Notes: generated by a model from the letters alone, not told the origin. Positions 9,850 to 18,872 are shown, counted from the first letter of the stretch. The stretch: DNA of 64,000 bases from Roseicitreum antarcticum (GCF_014681765.1 NZ_CP061500.1:62001-126000), one strand, 5' to 3'. Numbers and translations are program-made.

Positions 9850-11274
9850 AGATGTCCACTTCTTTGGTTGCCGCCCGTAATGCAAGAAGTTTTGACAGTC
9901 TTGGCGTGTGATCGAGTGCGAACTTCTTTCAGGCCTCGTTGTGCGGCATTTCCAGAAGCCGCGGGCCGGGATGGTGATCTGCGGATCAGGTCCAAATCTA
10001 TCGAGCGCGCTATAAGCGCATAGTGGACAACTGGTTTTCCTGACCCAGATCTGTTCGATCATTGTGCCCATTCAGGTCGTCGTCTTCTCACACTCCCCTT
10101 GGCCCCGACTCTGGCTGATTACGACATGTAGCTCATGCCGTAGCCGCCAGCGTCGGATCTCTGTAATCCTCGTTCTTCGTCAGCATCGCCCAGATCTGAC
10201 GCGCCATCTTGTTCGCAAGCGCGATCCCGACCAGAAGCTTCGGCTTCCGCTCCAAGATGCGACCGATCCAGCTCTCCGCCGGTATCTTATGGCGCGCGCG
10301 GCCGATAATCCGACTCATTGCACCAATGATCAGAAGCCGACGGATATCGGCCTGTCCAGCCTTGGAGATCCGGCCGAGTCGTTCCTTGCCGCCTGAAGAA
10401 TGTTGGCGTGGGACAAGACCCAGCCAGGCCGCAAAGTCGCCCTCTCTTGAACTGAGACATGTCGGGCGCGAAGGCTTCAACGGCCAGAGCCGTCAATGGC
10501 CCGACTCCGGGCAGGGTTTGCACGCGTCGCGCCGTATCCGACTGAGCGGCCAGTTCCTTGAGTTTCCCGTCACGCGATGTGATGCGCGCCGTCTTCTCTG
10601 CGATCTGTGCCAGAAGGTCCCGACACTCTTCACGGACGATGCCGCACAAGTCGCAGGTCTCTGATTCAACCAAGTCTTGCATGCGCTTGATGTGCCCTAT
10701 GCCGATTGGAAAGACGTGACCGTGTTCATAGAGAATTGCACGAACAGCGTTCACGTCTTCTGTGCGTTGCCTAATCAATCGCTCCCGGCCCCGGAACAAG
10801 GCAGCCCGCGCCTGCTGATCAACCGTCTTTGGCGTGACAAACAGCATCTCAGGCTGGCGCGCAGCGATGATGATCGCATCTGCGTCGGCTGCATCATTCT
10901 TTTTGTGGCGCTTCACGAAAGGCCGAACAAACTGCGGAGCGATCAGCTTGGCCTGATGACCCATCGCTTCCATTTGGCCTGCCCAGTAGTTCGCGCTGCC
11001 GCAGGCTTCGAAGATAACCACGCTCGGGGCCAGCTTCGGCATGAACACACGGAACTGTTCACGCGTCAGCTTCTTTTTGAACTGGATCTCCCCGGTCGCC
11101 ATCAACGCCCCGTGAACCTGGAAAATGGACTTTGCCAAATCTACGCCGATTATCATATCATTCACTTTGCCGTCCTCTCCGCTTCATATGTGGTTTCACT
11201 ACCGACATGTTGGCACATTGCGATGCCGTCGGGGAGGGCGGCAACCATCCCATCTACCGATGGTGGACACTATC
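9850..11274 (-). mobile_element. IS110-family (IS1111-like) element, copy 1
   Basis: A block of about 1.4 kb holding one transposase gene. It is nearly identical to 57977-59400, in opposite orientation in the window. It lies between the IS66 end and tnpA. The flanking bases carry short inverted TGTCCAC/GTGGACA motifs (near 11266 and 9856), as expected of subterminal repeats. The exact ends cannot be fixed by eye. Confidence 0.75.
10133..11165 (-). CDS. IS110-family transposase (frameshifted near 10440)
   Basis: A DEDD-type transposase: IGVDLAKSIFQVHG at the start, FEACGSANYW, KKNDAADADAIIIAARQ, then a C-terminal transposase_20 segment LPGVGPLTALAVEAF and RISKAGQADIRRLLIIGAMS. The frame breaks near 10440, where this copy reads GAGGGCGAC and copy 2 reads GAGGGCGCGAC, a 2-base loss. 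Copy 2 is broken elsewhere, so the pair implies an intact parental gene. The product should catalyse site-specific insertion. Confidence 0.85.
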
Positions 11275-11298
11275 ACCCACTCCTCCGTTCGAGCAGGG

Positions 11299-11318
11299 CA
11301 GTCAGACCGGACGCATAC
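11299..11318 (-). repeat. IS66 terminal inverted repeat, right
   Basis: Complement of 4082-4101, perfect over 20 bases. It directly abuts the GTTCCAGT duplication. Confidence 0.93.
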
Positions 11319-11326
11319 GTTCCAGT
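11319..11326. repeat. Target-site duplication, right copy (GTTCCAGT)
   Basis: Exact copy of 4074-4081, directly outside the IS66 right end. Confidence 0.95.
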
Positions 11327-11826
11327 AGGAAATGTGCCGTTCGTTCGGCTGCGTCACGACGACCGATATTGACCAAATGCTCAACGACCATAGCCTCGTC
11401 ACGAGATGTCGCCCAAAGGACAGCGGTTGCCAGCCGGGGCGTGTCAGCAAACGCCTTCATAAGATCTGAGACATGAACTTCCGTTACTTCGATGTCGGTA
11501 ACGGGTTCGATCGTGTGATCCGAGATGTGCAAAGCCACGCTGCGAAACCCGAGAAAATCGCCTGGAATCTGGAAGTCGATAATCTGCCTCTGGCCATCTG
11601 CCAAAAGTTTATAGGAACAGGCCCAGCCAGAAATAAGAATGTAAGCCGCCTGATCCGACTGCCCCTGATGTACCAAATCGCGTCCGGCGACAAAGGTACG
11701 CCGACGCTTGTGCAGACCATCCAGCACGGACAGTTCAACATCTGATAGAGCGACAAACGCACCCAGTTTGCGCACAAGCGGTTTCGTTTCGATGATGTAT
11801 CCCCCTGTAAACGACCAAGTCTGCAA
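11319..11826 (-). pseudogene. Crp/Fnr regulator, 5' part (split by IS66)
   Basis: The N-terminal 169 residues of a Crp/Fnr protein: a cyclic-nucleotide-binding-like jelly roll (LVHQGQSDQAAYILISGWAC and FQIPGDFLGF) and the dimerisation helix (LVNIGRRDAAERTAHFLLE). No N-terminal Cys cluster for an Fe-S centre is visible, so it is not a classic Fnr. The frame then runs into IS66 DNA and stops at 11302. The remaining 102 codons are at 3766-4073. Divergent from the DUF302 gene, with an Fnr-type palindrome between them, so it may have controlled both. Confidence 0.9.
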
Positions 11827-11852
11827 TCTTATCAGAAAAAAACCACCGCCAA

Positions 11853-11866
11853 CTGATGTCGATCAG
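11853..11866. promoter_or_regulatory. Fnr/Dnr-type operator
   Basis: CTGATGTCGATCAG is a perfect inverted repeat (CTGAT, 4-base spacer, ATCAG) that differs from the Fnr/NnrR consensus TTGAT-N4-ATCAA only in the outer base of each arm. It lies 27 bases upstream of the crp/fnr start and 100 bases upstream of the DUF302 gene. It is likely the binding site of the disrupted regulator or of a chromosomal Crp/Fnr protein. Confidence 0.65.
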
Positions 11867-11965
11867 TGCGCCTTGCAGAATCTGGTTCTATGAGGTCGGA
11901 ACAGCCATCTGACTCTTTTTGTCGGATTAATGGAATGCAAAACATAAGTTGAAGAGGGAATCCTC

Positions 11966-12400
11966 ATGATCCGCGCAACCCTGCTTGCAATGACGCTTGC
12001 GACCCCGGCCATGGCCGAGGTGATGACCGTTCAAACGACGAAGTATGTTCCAGCCGCCATGGACGCGCTGGAGGCTGCGGTGCGAGAGGCCGGGGCCAAG
12101 GTCTATGCCCGGATCGACTACGCTGCCGAGGCCAACAGCGTGGAGATGGAACTTCCACCGGCCCAACTGCTGATCTTTGGCAACCCGGTCGTTGACACGG
12201 CCGCGATGCAGGGCGACATTCAGACGGGATTGATGCTGCCTCTGCGCGTGCTGGTCTATCATGGCCCAGATGGCGACACTCAGATCGCCTATCAAGACGT
12301 GACCGATATGTTCGATGGCATGAGCATCAACGTTAGGGCGGACTACGTGAACGAAATGGAAGACACCTTGCGAATGCTGATCAACAAGGCCATCGACTGA
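11966..12400 (+). CDS. DUF302 family secreted protein
   Basis: A 144-residue protein with a signal peptide (MIRATLLAMTLATPAMA) followed by a DUF302 domain (residues about 20-130; LLIFGNPVVDTAAMQ and LPLRVLVYHGPDG are typical). It is probably periplasmic. The ATG follows a GAAGAGGGAATC ribosome site. It is divergent from the crp/fnr gene and carries the Fnr-type palindrome upstream, so it may belong to that regulon. A second, cytoplasmic DUF302 protein is encoded at 44409. The biochemical function of DUF302 is not established as far as I know. Confidence 0.85.
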   Translation: MIRATLLAMTLATPAMAEVMTVQTTKYVPAAMDALEAAVREAGAKVYARIDYAAEANSVEMELPPAQLLIFGNPVVDTAAMQGDIQTGLMLPLRVLVYHGPDGDTQIAYQDVTDMFDGMSINVRADYVNEMEDTLRMLINKAID

Positions 12401-12889
12401 AGTCTTTAACTGACATTCCCCAAGTAGAATGCCCTCTGAAAACGATGCCACGGGCCCTTCTATAGCCCGTGGCCCAAGGCATTTTGACCGGATCCGATTT
12501 CGGCCTTCTATGACGAGACCATTTCAAGTCTGATCGATCCGAAGGAGCGACATTGGCTTGAGCGAGGCAGCAGCCGTTGAAGAAATTGAACCTCCGCTTC
12601 GGGCTCTTAGTAATGTATCGCCGCTCTTTGCGTGAATGCCCGTTGCCAGACCGCGAACGGCACACGATCATCTTGGTCGTTCGGCAAACCCGTTCATTTG
12701 CAGATGTTTCGCCGAAAAGTCCGGGGGGTTAGCGAAAGGCTGATCTCAGAGCCCGGCAGCAACGCTGATTGCTGCGCCACCGCATGGCGGCAAAGAGCCC
12801 AATTTGCGGATTGCTGCACTTCGAGCGAATGGCCGTTCTGACTTGACCGCTGCGAAGAAATGACAAGGTTTGGCGCGTAGAAGCATGTC
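12401..12889. other. Gene-free stretch with one terminator-like hairpin
   Basis: I find no supported gene. The short open frames here have no family resemblance. The only structure seen is the hairpin at 12448-12472. Confidence 0.5.
12448..12472 (+). terminator. Possible terminator after the DUF302 gene
   Basis: The stem CCACGGGC / GCCCGTGG is a perfect 8-bp pair with a 9-base loop, 48 bases after the stop. The T run (TTTT) comes about 9 bases later, so intrinsic termination would be weak. Confidence 0.4.
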
Positions 12890-13477
12890 TCAGGATCGGC
12901 GAAGAAGAGCCTGGCGAAGCAGTCGGGTCATCGCCGCGACATACTCATCCTCGGTCCAGCCAAGATGCAGAGTAAGTTCCCTCCACGTATCGAGGTAAGC
13001 TGTCGCGTAGAGAACTGCTGCCGCTTCGTTGATGTCCCACGCCGATGAAAGGTCACCCAAGCTGGCGATCTGCTCGGTCATTCCCAAAAAGCTTTGTTGG
13101 CGAAACTTCATGCGATCTCGCCATGCCGAACCCAGCGCAGGATCGTCGTTCTGTGCGGCCTCCAGAATCCGGGCGACCGGAAACACCGCTGACCAGAACC
13201 GGGTGTTGAGGCGCATGGCACGCTCAAGGAGTTCAGCACCGTCCTGCGCAGCACGTACGTGCGCGAGCTTGCTGCCGAGGTCGAGCGTTTCGTCCATATG
13301 CCGGACGATTGCAAGCAGCAGACCTGTCCGGTCACCGAAATGCAAATATATCGCTTGGCGTGAGACGCCCGCCTTGGCCGCCACATCTGTCAGTTTCAGG
13401 TTAGATCCGTGATTTTCTATCAGATCCCAGCTTACCTTAAGAATCTGCTCCCGGTCTGGGCCTTGCCGTAATCGGGC
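12890..13477 (-). CDS. TetR-family regulator without a normal start codon
   Basis: The HTH reads LTDVAAKAGVSRQAIYLHFG, followed by a helical ligand domain ending LLRQALLRRS. The family similarity continues upstream of the GTG at 13384 as REQILKVSWDLIENHGSNLK, so the true protein begins near 13470. No ATG, GTG or TTG is found in frame between there and the stop at about 13482. The upstream DNA is the tail of an alpha/beta hydrolase on the other strand. I infer that a deletion removed the start codon of tetR and the 5' part of its divergent neighbour. Translation from GTG 13384 would lack half of the DNA-binding domain. Confidence 0.7.
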   Translation of the reverse strand, partial: ARLRQGPDREQILKVSWDLIENHGSNLKLTDVAAKAGVSRQAIYLHFGDRTGLLLAIVRHMDETLDLGSKLAHVRAAQDGAELLERAMRLNTRFWSAVFPVARILEAAQNDDPALGSAWRDRMKFRQQSFLGMTEQIASLGDLSSAWDINEAAAVLYATAYLDTWRELTLHLGWTEDEYVAAMTRLLRQALLRRS

Positions 13478-13630
13478 ACCTTACTTGACACTCAAGCCGC
13501 CGAAGTCATCCCTGATGCATGTCTTCACATTGTGGATGGCGGTCATGCACCATGGATACATCACGCCGACCAGATTGGGCCCCCGATTTTCGACTGTCTT
13601 GGCTCGAAATCTGCGGTCGCGCTGGAGTGA
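13475..13630 (+). pseudogene. Alpha/beta hydrolase, C-terminal remnant
   Basis: About 50 codons in frame read IPDACLHIVDGGHAPWIHHA and continue to a TGA at 13628-13630. This is the usual C-terminal end of alpha/beta hydrolases, with GGH holding the catalytic His. The stop at 13469-13471 and absence of the nucleophile-elbow region show that the 5' part is missing. It abuts the start-less tetR gene. Confidence 0.6.
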
Positions 13631-13884
13631 CAAGTTCAGGAGAAAACAGACCTTCGCGTCGCCATCTTGAACGGCAGATTCGTCCCGCGCTGTGTGATTT
13701 CGTGGTTTCAGTTTTGCTACGAGCAGCCTGAATGACCGTTCTTCTCGTTGCAATGCAGCGCGAGATTTCGCGGCCGTGCAGCGGAGAAAATGCTGCGAGC
13801 ACACGCAGCGAAATTTGATCGCTCCCGGTTTGGGCTCATATTCTGCAATAGCTGCGTTTTACCCGAAGGTCGGCTGTCGTTAAA

Positions 13885-15852
13885 TCATGCATGCTCCCCT
13901 ATTATCGACCGCGTCGTCTGCACAGCCGAAGCCAACGTGGCCCGATCCCGTTCCGAGATCCCCAGATTTCCGAGATTGAGGTCAAGCTGCACGGGCGCCG
14001 ACAACGCCCCTGCGCGCGCAGCCCGACCTCGCGATGAACTCGGCGGCTTTTGCAAATCACCTTCTGTCGCTGGCGTTTGAGTCAATACTGCCGGGGATGC
14101 CTTATCATGTGATGTCCCAGCCGCCCGCACCTCGTTCAATTCCTGCCTCAACTTCTCGACAGTCTCTCGTGTTTCCGTCATCTGACGATCCCGACGCAAG
14201 CGCTCCTCGTCCGGATAGGGGAAACTGCCCACCTGACCAGCATGCAGCACCTTCAGCGCCGGGTCGTCGAAATACTTGATCCGCCGTGCCCGGATCGGCA
14301 TCTGCGCGTCGATCACGAGGATCACTTCATCAAGGTCCATGCGCCGAGCCTGATCTTCAGTTAGGAGCGGTGTGTCCTCGGTCCGCTCGGAGACGCTCCG
14401 CCCCTCGAAGGGATTGCGGCCCACTGCCCGGGAACGAGTCACCACGCGTTTTGTGGTCTTGCCGACGGCCTGGCTCAACTCCTCAATGGTCTTCTGCTCA
14501 GAGGGGGTGAGGTACAGTTTCACGCCCGCGCCGCCCTGGAGCGACCGGCGGGTGTTCTCGCCATAGATTTCGTCCAGCGCCGGGATGGTCTGAGTGACGA
14601 TCGCTAAGTTGCCGCCGAAGGAGCGCAGCGTCTTGATGCTTTCGGCGACGATCGGCATTTTCCCGAGCCGGTCGAATTCGTCGAGCATAATCATGACCGG
14701 CCAGGGTTCATCGTCGCCCGGCTCCTGCGCCTGGAGCGAGGCGATCAGGTCGGAGAAGAACAGCCGGATCAGCGGGGCCAGAGGGCGGATCATCTCGGAT
14801 TCAACCACGAGATAGATCGCGTGCGGTCTTCGCCGGATGTCCCGGAAGGAGAAATCCGAGGTCGCGGTTGCCGCGTTGATCGCGCGGTTATCCCAGGTGT
14901 CGAGACCCGAGGTCATCAAGAGCGAGAGGTAAGAGGTCAAAGTGTCGTTGTTGGTCGAGGCCATGCGCTCGAAGATCAATTTGGCGGACCTGTTCTTCAC
15001 CTCCTGGGCGCGCTTGAGGTACTCCTTCTGCTTGTCGCCCCCTGAAGCGGTGATGCGGTAGATCTCGCCGATGGTGGGCACGCCGCGCTCGAAGGCCAGA
15101 AGACCCGCCGCAACGAAGAGATCGATCCCGCCGGCCAAAAGCCCGCTCAGCTTTTCGTTGTCGGTCTGGAGGAAGAGCTTAGCAGTAAGCTTCAGCTCCA
15201 TCTGCTGCCGGTCGGGGTTGGTCATGGCCGCGATTCGCGCCAGCGGATTGTAGCGATGCGTCGGACGATCCCAGTCGGTCGGGACAAAACGGAAGACCTT
15301 GTCACCCATGCTGGCGCGGAAGCGCGAGGTCTCGCGGAAGTTCTCGCCCTTCACGTCGAGCACCACGGCCGAGCCCTTGTAGGTGAGCAGGTTTGGGATG
15401 ACGAAGCCCACGCCCTTGCCTCGGCCCGTGGGTGCCACGATCAGCGCGTGCGGGAATGTCTTCGAGACGAGGAATGGCCGCTTCGATTTCGGGGGCCCCA
15501 ATTTACCGAGGAGGAAACCGCCGCCCGGCTTGGCGAAGAAACCATTTCGCTTCATTTCGCCTCGGGTTTGCCAATGGGTCGTGCCGAAACGCGTCAACGC
15601 CTCCCCTAGCAGCGTTACGCTCAGCATCAGGGCGGCGAGACCGAAGCCGCCAACGATGAGGTTCACCCAAAGGAATTCCTTGGACGCAGATTGTGACAGA
15701 TCCGGATATTCGCGGACGAGCAGGGTGACGTCGAAACGCGTCGGCGAAAGCCCGTACCGAAACATGAGAAACCCGGTCGCCATGACATAGCCCATCGCAA
15801 GGCCGACCAGCACGAGGCTCAGGATGCCTCCGATGATCTTGCCCCTATCCAT
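13885..15852 (-). CDS. virD4: VirD4/TraG-like coupling protein
   Basis: A 655-residue ATPase that brings the relaxase-DNA complex to the T4SS channel at the inner membrane. Two N-terminal membrane segments (about residues 7-30 and 62-85) precede the Walker A region IVAPTGRGKGVGFVIPNLL (about residues 140-158) and Walker B MIMLDEFDRLGKM. The ATG at 15852 (MDRGKIIGGILSL) is chosen over the upstream frame because it follows a purine-rich stretch and gives the normal membrane start. It overlaps the relaxase stop by 8 bases. The C-terminal 100 residues are a non-conserved charged tail. Confidence 0.93.
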   Translation of the reverse strand: MDRGKIIGGILSLVLVGLAMGYVMATGFLMFRYGLSPTRFDVTLLVREYPDLSQSASKEFLWVNLIVGGFGLAALMLSVTLLGEALTRFGTTHWQTRGEMKRNGFFAKPGGGFLLGKLGPPKSKRPFLVSKTFPHALIVAPTGRGKGVGFVIPNLLTYKGSAVVLDVKGENFRETSRFRASMGDKVFRFVPTDWDRPTHRYNPLARIAAMTNPDRQQMELKLTAKLFLQTDNEKLSGLLAGGIDLFVAAGLLAFERGVPTIGEIYRITASGGDKQKEYLKRAQEVKNRSAKLIFERMASTNNDTLTSYLSLLMTSGLDTWDNRAINAATATSDFSFRDIRRRPHAIYLVVESEMIRPLAPLIRLFFSDLIASLQAQEPGDDEPWPVMIMLDEFDRLGKMPIVAESIKTLRSFGGNLAIVTQTIPALDEIYGENTRRSLQGGAGVKLYLTPSEQKTIEELSQAVGKTTKRVVTRSRAVGRNPFEGRSVSERTEDTPLLTEDQARRMDLDEVILVIDAQMPIRARRIKYFDDPALKVLHAGQVGSFPYPDEERLRRDRQMTETRETVEKLRQELNEVRAAGTSHDKASPAVLTQTPATEGDLQKPPSSSRGRAARAGALSAPVQLDLNLGNLGISERDRATLASAVQTTRSIIGEHA

Positions 15853-18202
15853 GGGTAATCCCCTTCTCGCCATGCGACGCGGCGTGGCGCGCGCGCTGTG
15901 CCTCGATATGTTCCTCAGCCAGGGCGTCGAGAACGCGCTCCATGGCCGGGCCATGAGCAGTAACCTCGCTGCTTTGGAGATAGGTCTTGGCCAATTCTAG
16001 CTGACGCAGCGGATCCTCGGTAAACTTGTCCAGCACTTCGGCATTTCCGGACCGCAGCGCGTTGATCGCGTCGGGCGTCAGGCGTTCGTTCACCTCCTCA
16101 ACAATGCGTTGCTGCTCTGCCCCAGGGATCGTTTCAGGCTCTCCGGAGGCGGCTTCGCGCACAAAAGCCAAGACCGTAGGGGCGGTCTCTTCCAGATAAC
16201 GCCGCTCAGCATAATCCTGACGCGCCTGGTCCTCGATCTCAAAGCTTCGTTCGCTGATGTAGGCACGTGAGGCCCCCAAAGCGCGAAGGTGATTGATCTC
16301 GTCCTGGACCGCCGAACCGAAGTTGTCATCCGGCATCTCCGTGCGGTAGCGAGCGACCGTGCGAAGCTCCTCGGTGATCGGACCGAGATGTTCCGACGGA
16401 TCCCGCGAGGCGAGGTCCATGTCGCCCGCGTGGAGCGTGCGGTCCCGCTCCGCGACCGCGTATTGCGGCGGCTTGCGGCTGTCAGTCGCCTGGTCCCAGG
16501 CCATCGAGGCCAGTTCGGCATGTTGGGGCGATCTTTGCGCATAGACATCAAACGCGCCGCGCGCCTCTTGCACCTCGATTGCACCCCTCTCCCGCACCGA
16601 CGAATCGTCAGAGAACGGGTAGTTGAAATCCGTCCTGCGGAACTGTGCCACCAGCTGCCGGAAATCCTGACGCTCCGTTGCCGCGAATACGTCCGGTCGG
16701 TCCCTTTCGCTGTTATGGCCTGACAGCCGCTCTGCTTCACCAAGGCGGAGTTGGATATCACCCTCTTCCTCTTCCACCTCATCGACGGCTCGCAAGACCT
16801 GCGCGCTTGTCAGGACATCGCCCAGGCGAACATGGACCGCTTCCAGCCGGTCCAGCGCCTCTTCGCGGTCCTCGGTCTTCTCGAGATCAAGATCGCCCCC
16901 CTTGCCGATGGCCTGCAGGTCCTCTGCCAGCCATTGGCGTTCGAGTGCTGCGTTGCCCGCCCCTTCGCCCAGGCGCGCAACGACGGCGTCAGCATCAATG
17001 CCGGTGCCTTTCAGAACCACGGCCAGCTTGGCCTTGACCTCATCTGTGTCGAGGCGCGCGAGATGATCCTCACTCACATTCGGCCGCGCATAAATGCCGT
17101 CCCGGGACGGTGCATCGATAAGGTCGCTTGAGCGATCCCCAAGCGGGTTCAAATGCGCCACCGAGGCCAGCACATCGGTGAGCTTGCGCTCGATCACCGG
17201 GCGCTCGGTGGCAGGGGCCCTGTCGATTGCCGCCTCGATCTGGCGGATGTTTTGGGAAAACTCGGTGATCAGCGTATCAAAGGCGGTGTCGTCGTCGGAC
17301 ATATAAATGGCTCCATCGGATTGGATTGAACTGCCGCTGGCAAGGATGGTGCTGGCCCGCTCGAGGGCTTCGGCCAGGTCTTCGAAGTTTGATCGTGACG
17401 CTTCGGCCGCAAGCCCGCGGTACATCAGGGCATTGCGGGCCACCGTCTGAAGGGCAGCTGAGAGATCAACTCCCGTGCGCTGACGTTCAACGGGGGGCCG
17501 CCCTTCTTCACGGGCCGTGTAGATTTCATCAATGTCGGCGCGATAGGTCGTGACTCCGCGGTCGAGACGACGCGTCGCCTCAAGCCGGATCCCGTGGGCC
17601 TGTGCCGCCTCAACCATCGCCACCCGGAAAGCGTCGTAGTTGAAGTGGTGATCCTTCCCGAGAAAGAACATTTCGCCATCCTTGCTGCGGCGGTTCAGAA
17701 CGATATGCGCATGTGGATGCGCGCGATCTTGGTGTATTGCAGCAATATAGTCGAATTGCGAGCCCTCGCCCTGAAAGAACCGCTCGCAGACGGCTTGGGT
17801 GATGTCGCGCACCTCCTCGCCCTTCGTGCCGACGGGAAAGGCCATCAGGAGATGCGAGGTATGGCCGAGTTTTGGGCTGTGCCGTTCGCCCCATTGGTTC
17901 TCGAAGCGCCGTGCCACGCGCTCGATCTCCGCCCCGGTCAGAGTCTTCTTGCCGTCATGGGTGCCGCGGCTGTCGAGAATGTGGCTCGATTTGGTGGTGA
18001 GATAGGTGAGCTGTGTCCGGAGCTGCGCGCCGGTATGGCAACCGCCCTTGGAGATCGGCTTGAAGATCGCCGGCGAATAGCCGCGCGCGGCGCGAACCAT
18101 CTGTGCGCCCTTCGCAAGCCCCTGCCAGCTGCCCGAGACCCGGCTCCAATCACGGTCGAAAAGCGCAGAACCCGCACCGCGCGCGCTGTCAGTCCGCGCC
18201 AT
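15845..18202 (-). CDS. virD2: VirD2-type relaxase (MOBP-like)
   Basis: A 785-residue relaxase that nicks oriT and pilots the strand. The N-terminal catalytic domain (about residues 40-240) contains the metal-binding motif IHQDRAHPHAHIVLNRR and an upstream Tyr-rich region (LTYLTTKSSHI) that may hold the nicking Tyr. The long remainder is acidic and helical, as in MOBP relaxases with C-terminal secretion signals. The ATG at 18202 overlaps the end of the MobC-like gene by 14 bases, and the gene overlaps virD4, giving a mobC-virD2-virD4 operon. Confidence 0.9.
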   Translation of the reverse strand: MARTDSARGAGSALFDRDWSRVSGSWQGLAKGAQMVRAARGYSPAIFKPISKGGCHTGAQLRTQLTYLTTKSSHILDSRGTHDGKKTLTGAEIERVARRFENQWGERHSPKLGHTSHLLMAFPVGTKGEEVRDITQAVCERFFQGEGSQFDYIAAIHQDRAHPHAHIVLNRRSKDGEMFFLGKDHHFNYDAFRVAMVEAAQAHGIRLEATRRLDRGVTTYRADIDEIYTAREEGRPPVERQRTGVDLSAALQTVARNALMYRGLAAEASRSNFEDLAEALERASTILASGSSIQSDGAIYMSDDDTAFDTLITEFSQNIRQIEAAIDRAPATERPVIERKLTDVLASVAHLNPLGDRSSDLIDAPSRDGIYARPNVSEDHLARLDTDEVKAKLAVVLKGTGIDADAVVARLGEGAGNAALERQWLAEDLQAIGKGGDLDLEKTEDREEALDRLEAVHVRLGDVLTSAQVLRAVDEVEEEEGDIQLRLGEAERLSGHNSERDRPDVFAATERQDFRQLVAQFRRTDFNYPFSDDSSVRERGAIEVQEARGAFDVYAQRSPQHAELASMAWDQATDSRKPPQYAVAERDRTLHAGDMDLASRDPSEHLGPITEELRTVARYRTEMPDDNFGSAVQDEINHLRALGASRAYISERSFEIEDQARQDYAERRYLEETAPTVLAFVREAASGEPETIPGAEQQRIVEEVNERLTPDAINALRSGNAEVLDKFTEDPLRQLELAKTYLQSSEVTAHGPAMERVLDALAEEHIEAQRARHAASHGEKGITHG

Positions 18203-18776
18203 TCTGCCCTCCTGACACCAGACCGGCGAGGGCCTTGTTTACGTCCAGATCAAGCGCCCGACGACGTGCACGGAAAAGTTGCTGGATCTGGTCGGCCAGC
18301 TCAAAAACCAGGCCCGCCAGTTCCCGGATCTCGGCATGGCTTGCCGCTGTATAGGGTGGAAGCTCACCCCGAACCTTGGCCTCGTTCAGCCGCCGCGCCA
18401 CTTGGTTGACGTTGTTGCCGACCCGGTTGAGCGCGGCACTCATCGCGCGCAATTCCTCCGTCATCGCTTCATCGGGACGCAAGATGTCGTCGGCGGCAAG
18501 CATCAGCCGCCGCATAGCGTCTGAGCGATGCGCGATGCCCCGGCGCCCGAGAGCCGCATCAAAACCGCGCAGGTCACGGGCACTGACCCGGATGCCGATC
18601 ACGCGCGAACGGCTGGCATTCGCCTCCTGCCGCTCGGTGCCGTGGTTGGACGCGTTGTAGATCGACACACGGCTGACCCCGTAGCGGGTCGCCAGCTCGC
18701 GCACGGGGACGCCTTCAGCACGCGCTTTGGCGATGCTGAGACGTTCATTCTCGGTGAGGCGACGAGCACGGGGCAT
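18189..18776 (-). CDS. mobC: MobC-like relaxosome accessory protein
   Basis: A 195-residue protein with an N-terminal helix-turn-helix like those of recombinases (LSIAKARAEGVPVRELATRY, then GVSRVSIYN) and a C-terminal MobC-type helix (LNRVGNNVNQVARRLNEA). It should bind oriT and help the relaxase melt the nick region. It is the first gene of the mobC-virD2-virD4 operon and its start is 34 bases from the large inverted repeat at 18810-18862. The added HTH is longer than in minimal MobC proteins. Confidence 0.85.
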   Translation of the reverse strand: MPRARRLTENERLSIAKARAEGVPVRELATRYGVSRVSIYNASNHGTERQEANASRSRVIGIRVSARDLRGFDAALGRRGIAHRSDAMRRLMLAADDILRPDEAMTEELRAMSAALNRVGNNVNQVARRLNEAKVRGELPPYTAASHAEIRELAGLVFELADQIQQLFRARRRALDLDVNKALAGLVSGGQNGAD

Positions 18777-18809
18777 GTAAAGTTAACGTTCCTATTTCTT
18801 GCCATCTTC

Positions 18810-18862
18810 GTACAAGCCCACCGACTCCCAGCGCAAGCGGAGTCGGGTATAAGGGCTTGTAC
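18810..18862. repeat. Nested inverted repeat, oriT candidate
   Basis: Outer arms GTACAAGCCC (18810-18819) and GGGCTTGTAC (18853-18862) pair perfectly over 10 bp. Inner arms CCGACTCC (18821-18828) and GGAGTCGG (18839-18846) pair over 8 bp. A 10-base loop and an asymmetric GTATAA bulge remain. Such an element next to mobC is the expected form of a relaxase recognition site, with the nick likely near one arm. Confidence 0.7.
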
Positions 18863-18872
18863 TCAATGTAGA

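Larger units (their letters stand above)
4082..11318 (-). mobile_element. IS66-family element 1 with nested IS110 and RIT elements
   Basis: The ends are perfect 20-bp inverted repeats (GTATGCGTCCGGTCTGACTG at 4082-4101 and its complement at 11299-11318) and are flanked by an 8-bp direct repeat. The element carries the three IS66 genes tnpA, tnpB and tnpC on the minus strand. TnpB is split by a 3.4-kb RIT element, and an IS110-family element lies between the right end and tnpA. Without the nested insertions the element is about 2.4 kb, normal for IS66. It disrupts a crp/fnr gene. Confidence 0.95.

Noticed and set aside
12381-12841. Two short open frames in the gap after the DUF302 gene
   Set aside because: No ribosome sites, no family resemblance and a biased amino-acid mix.
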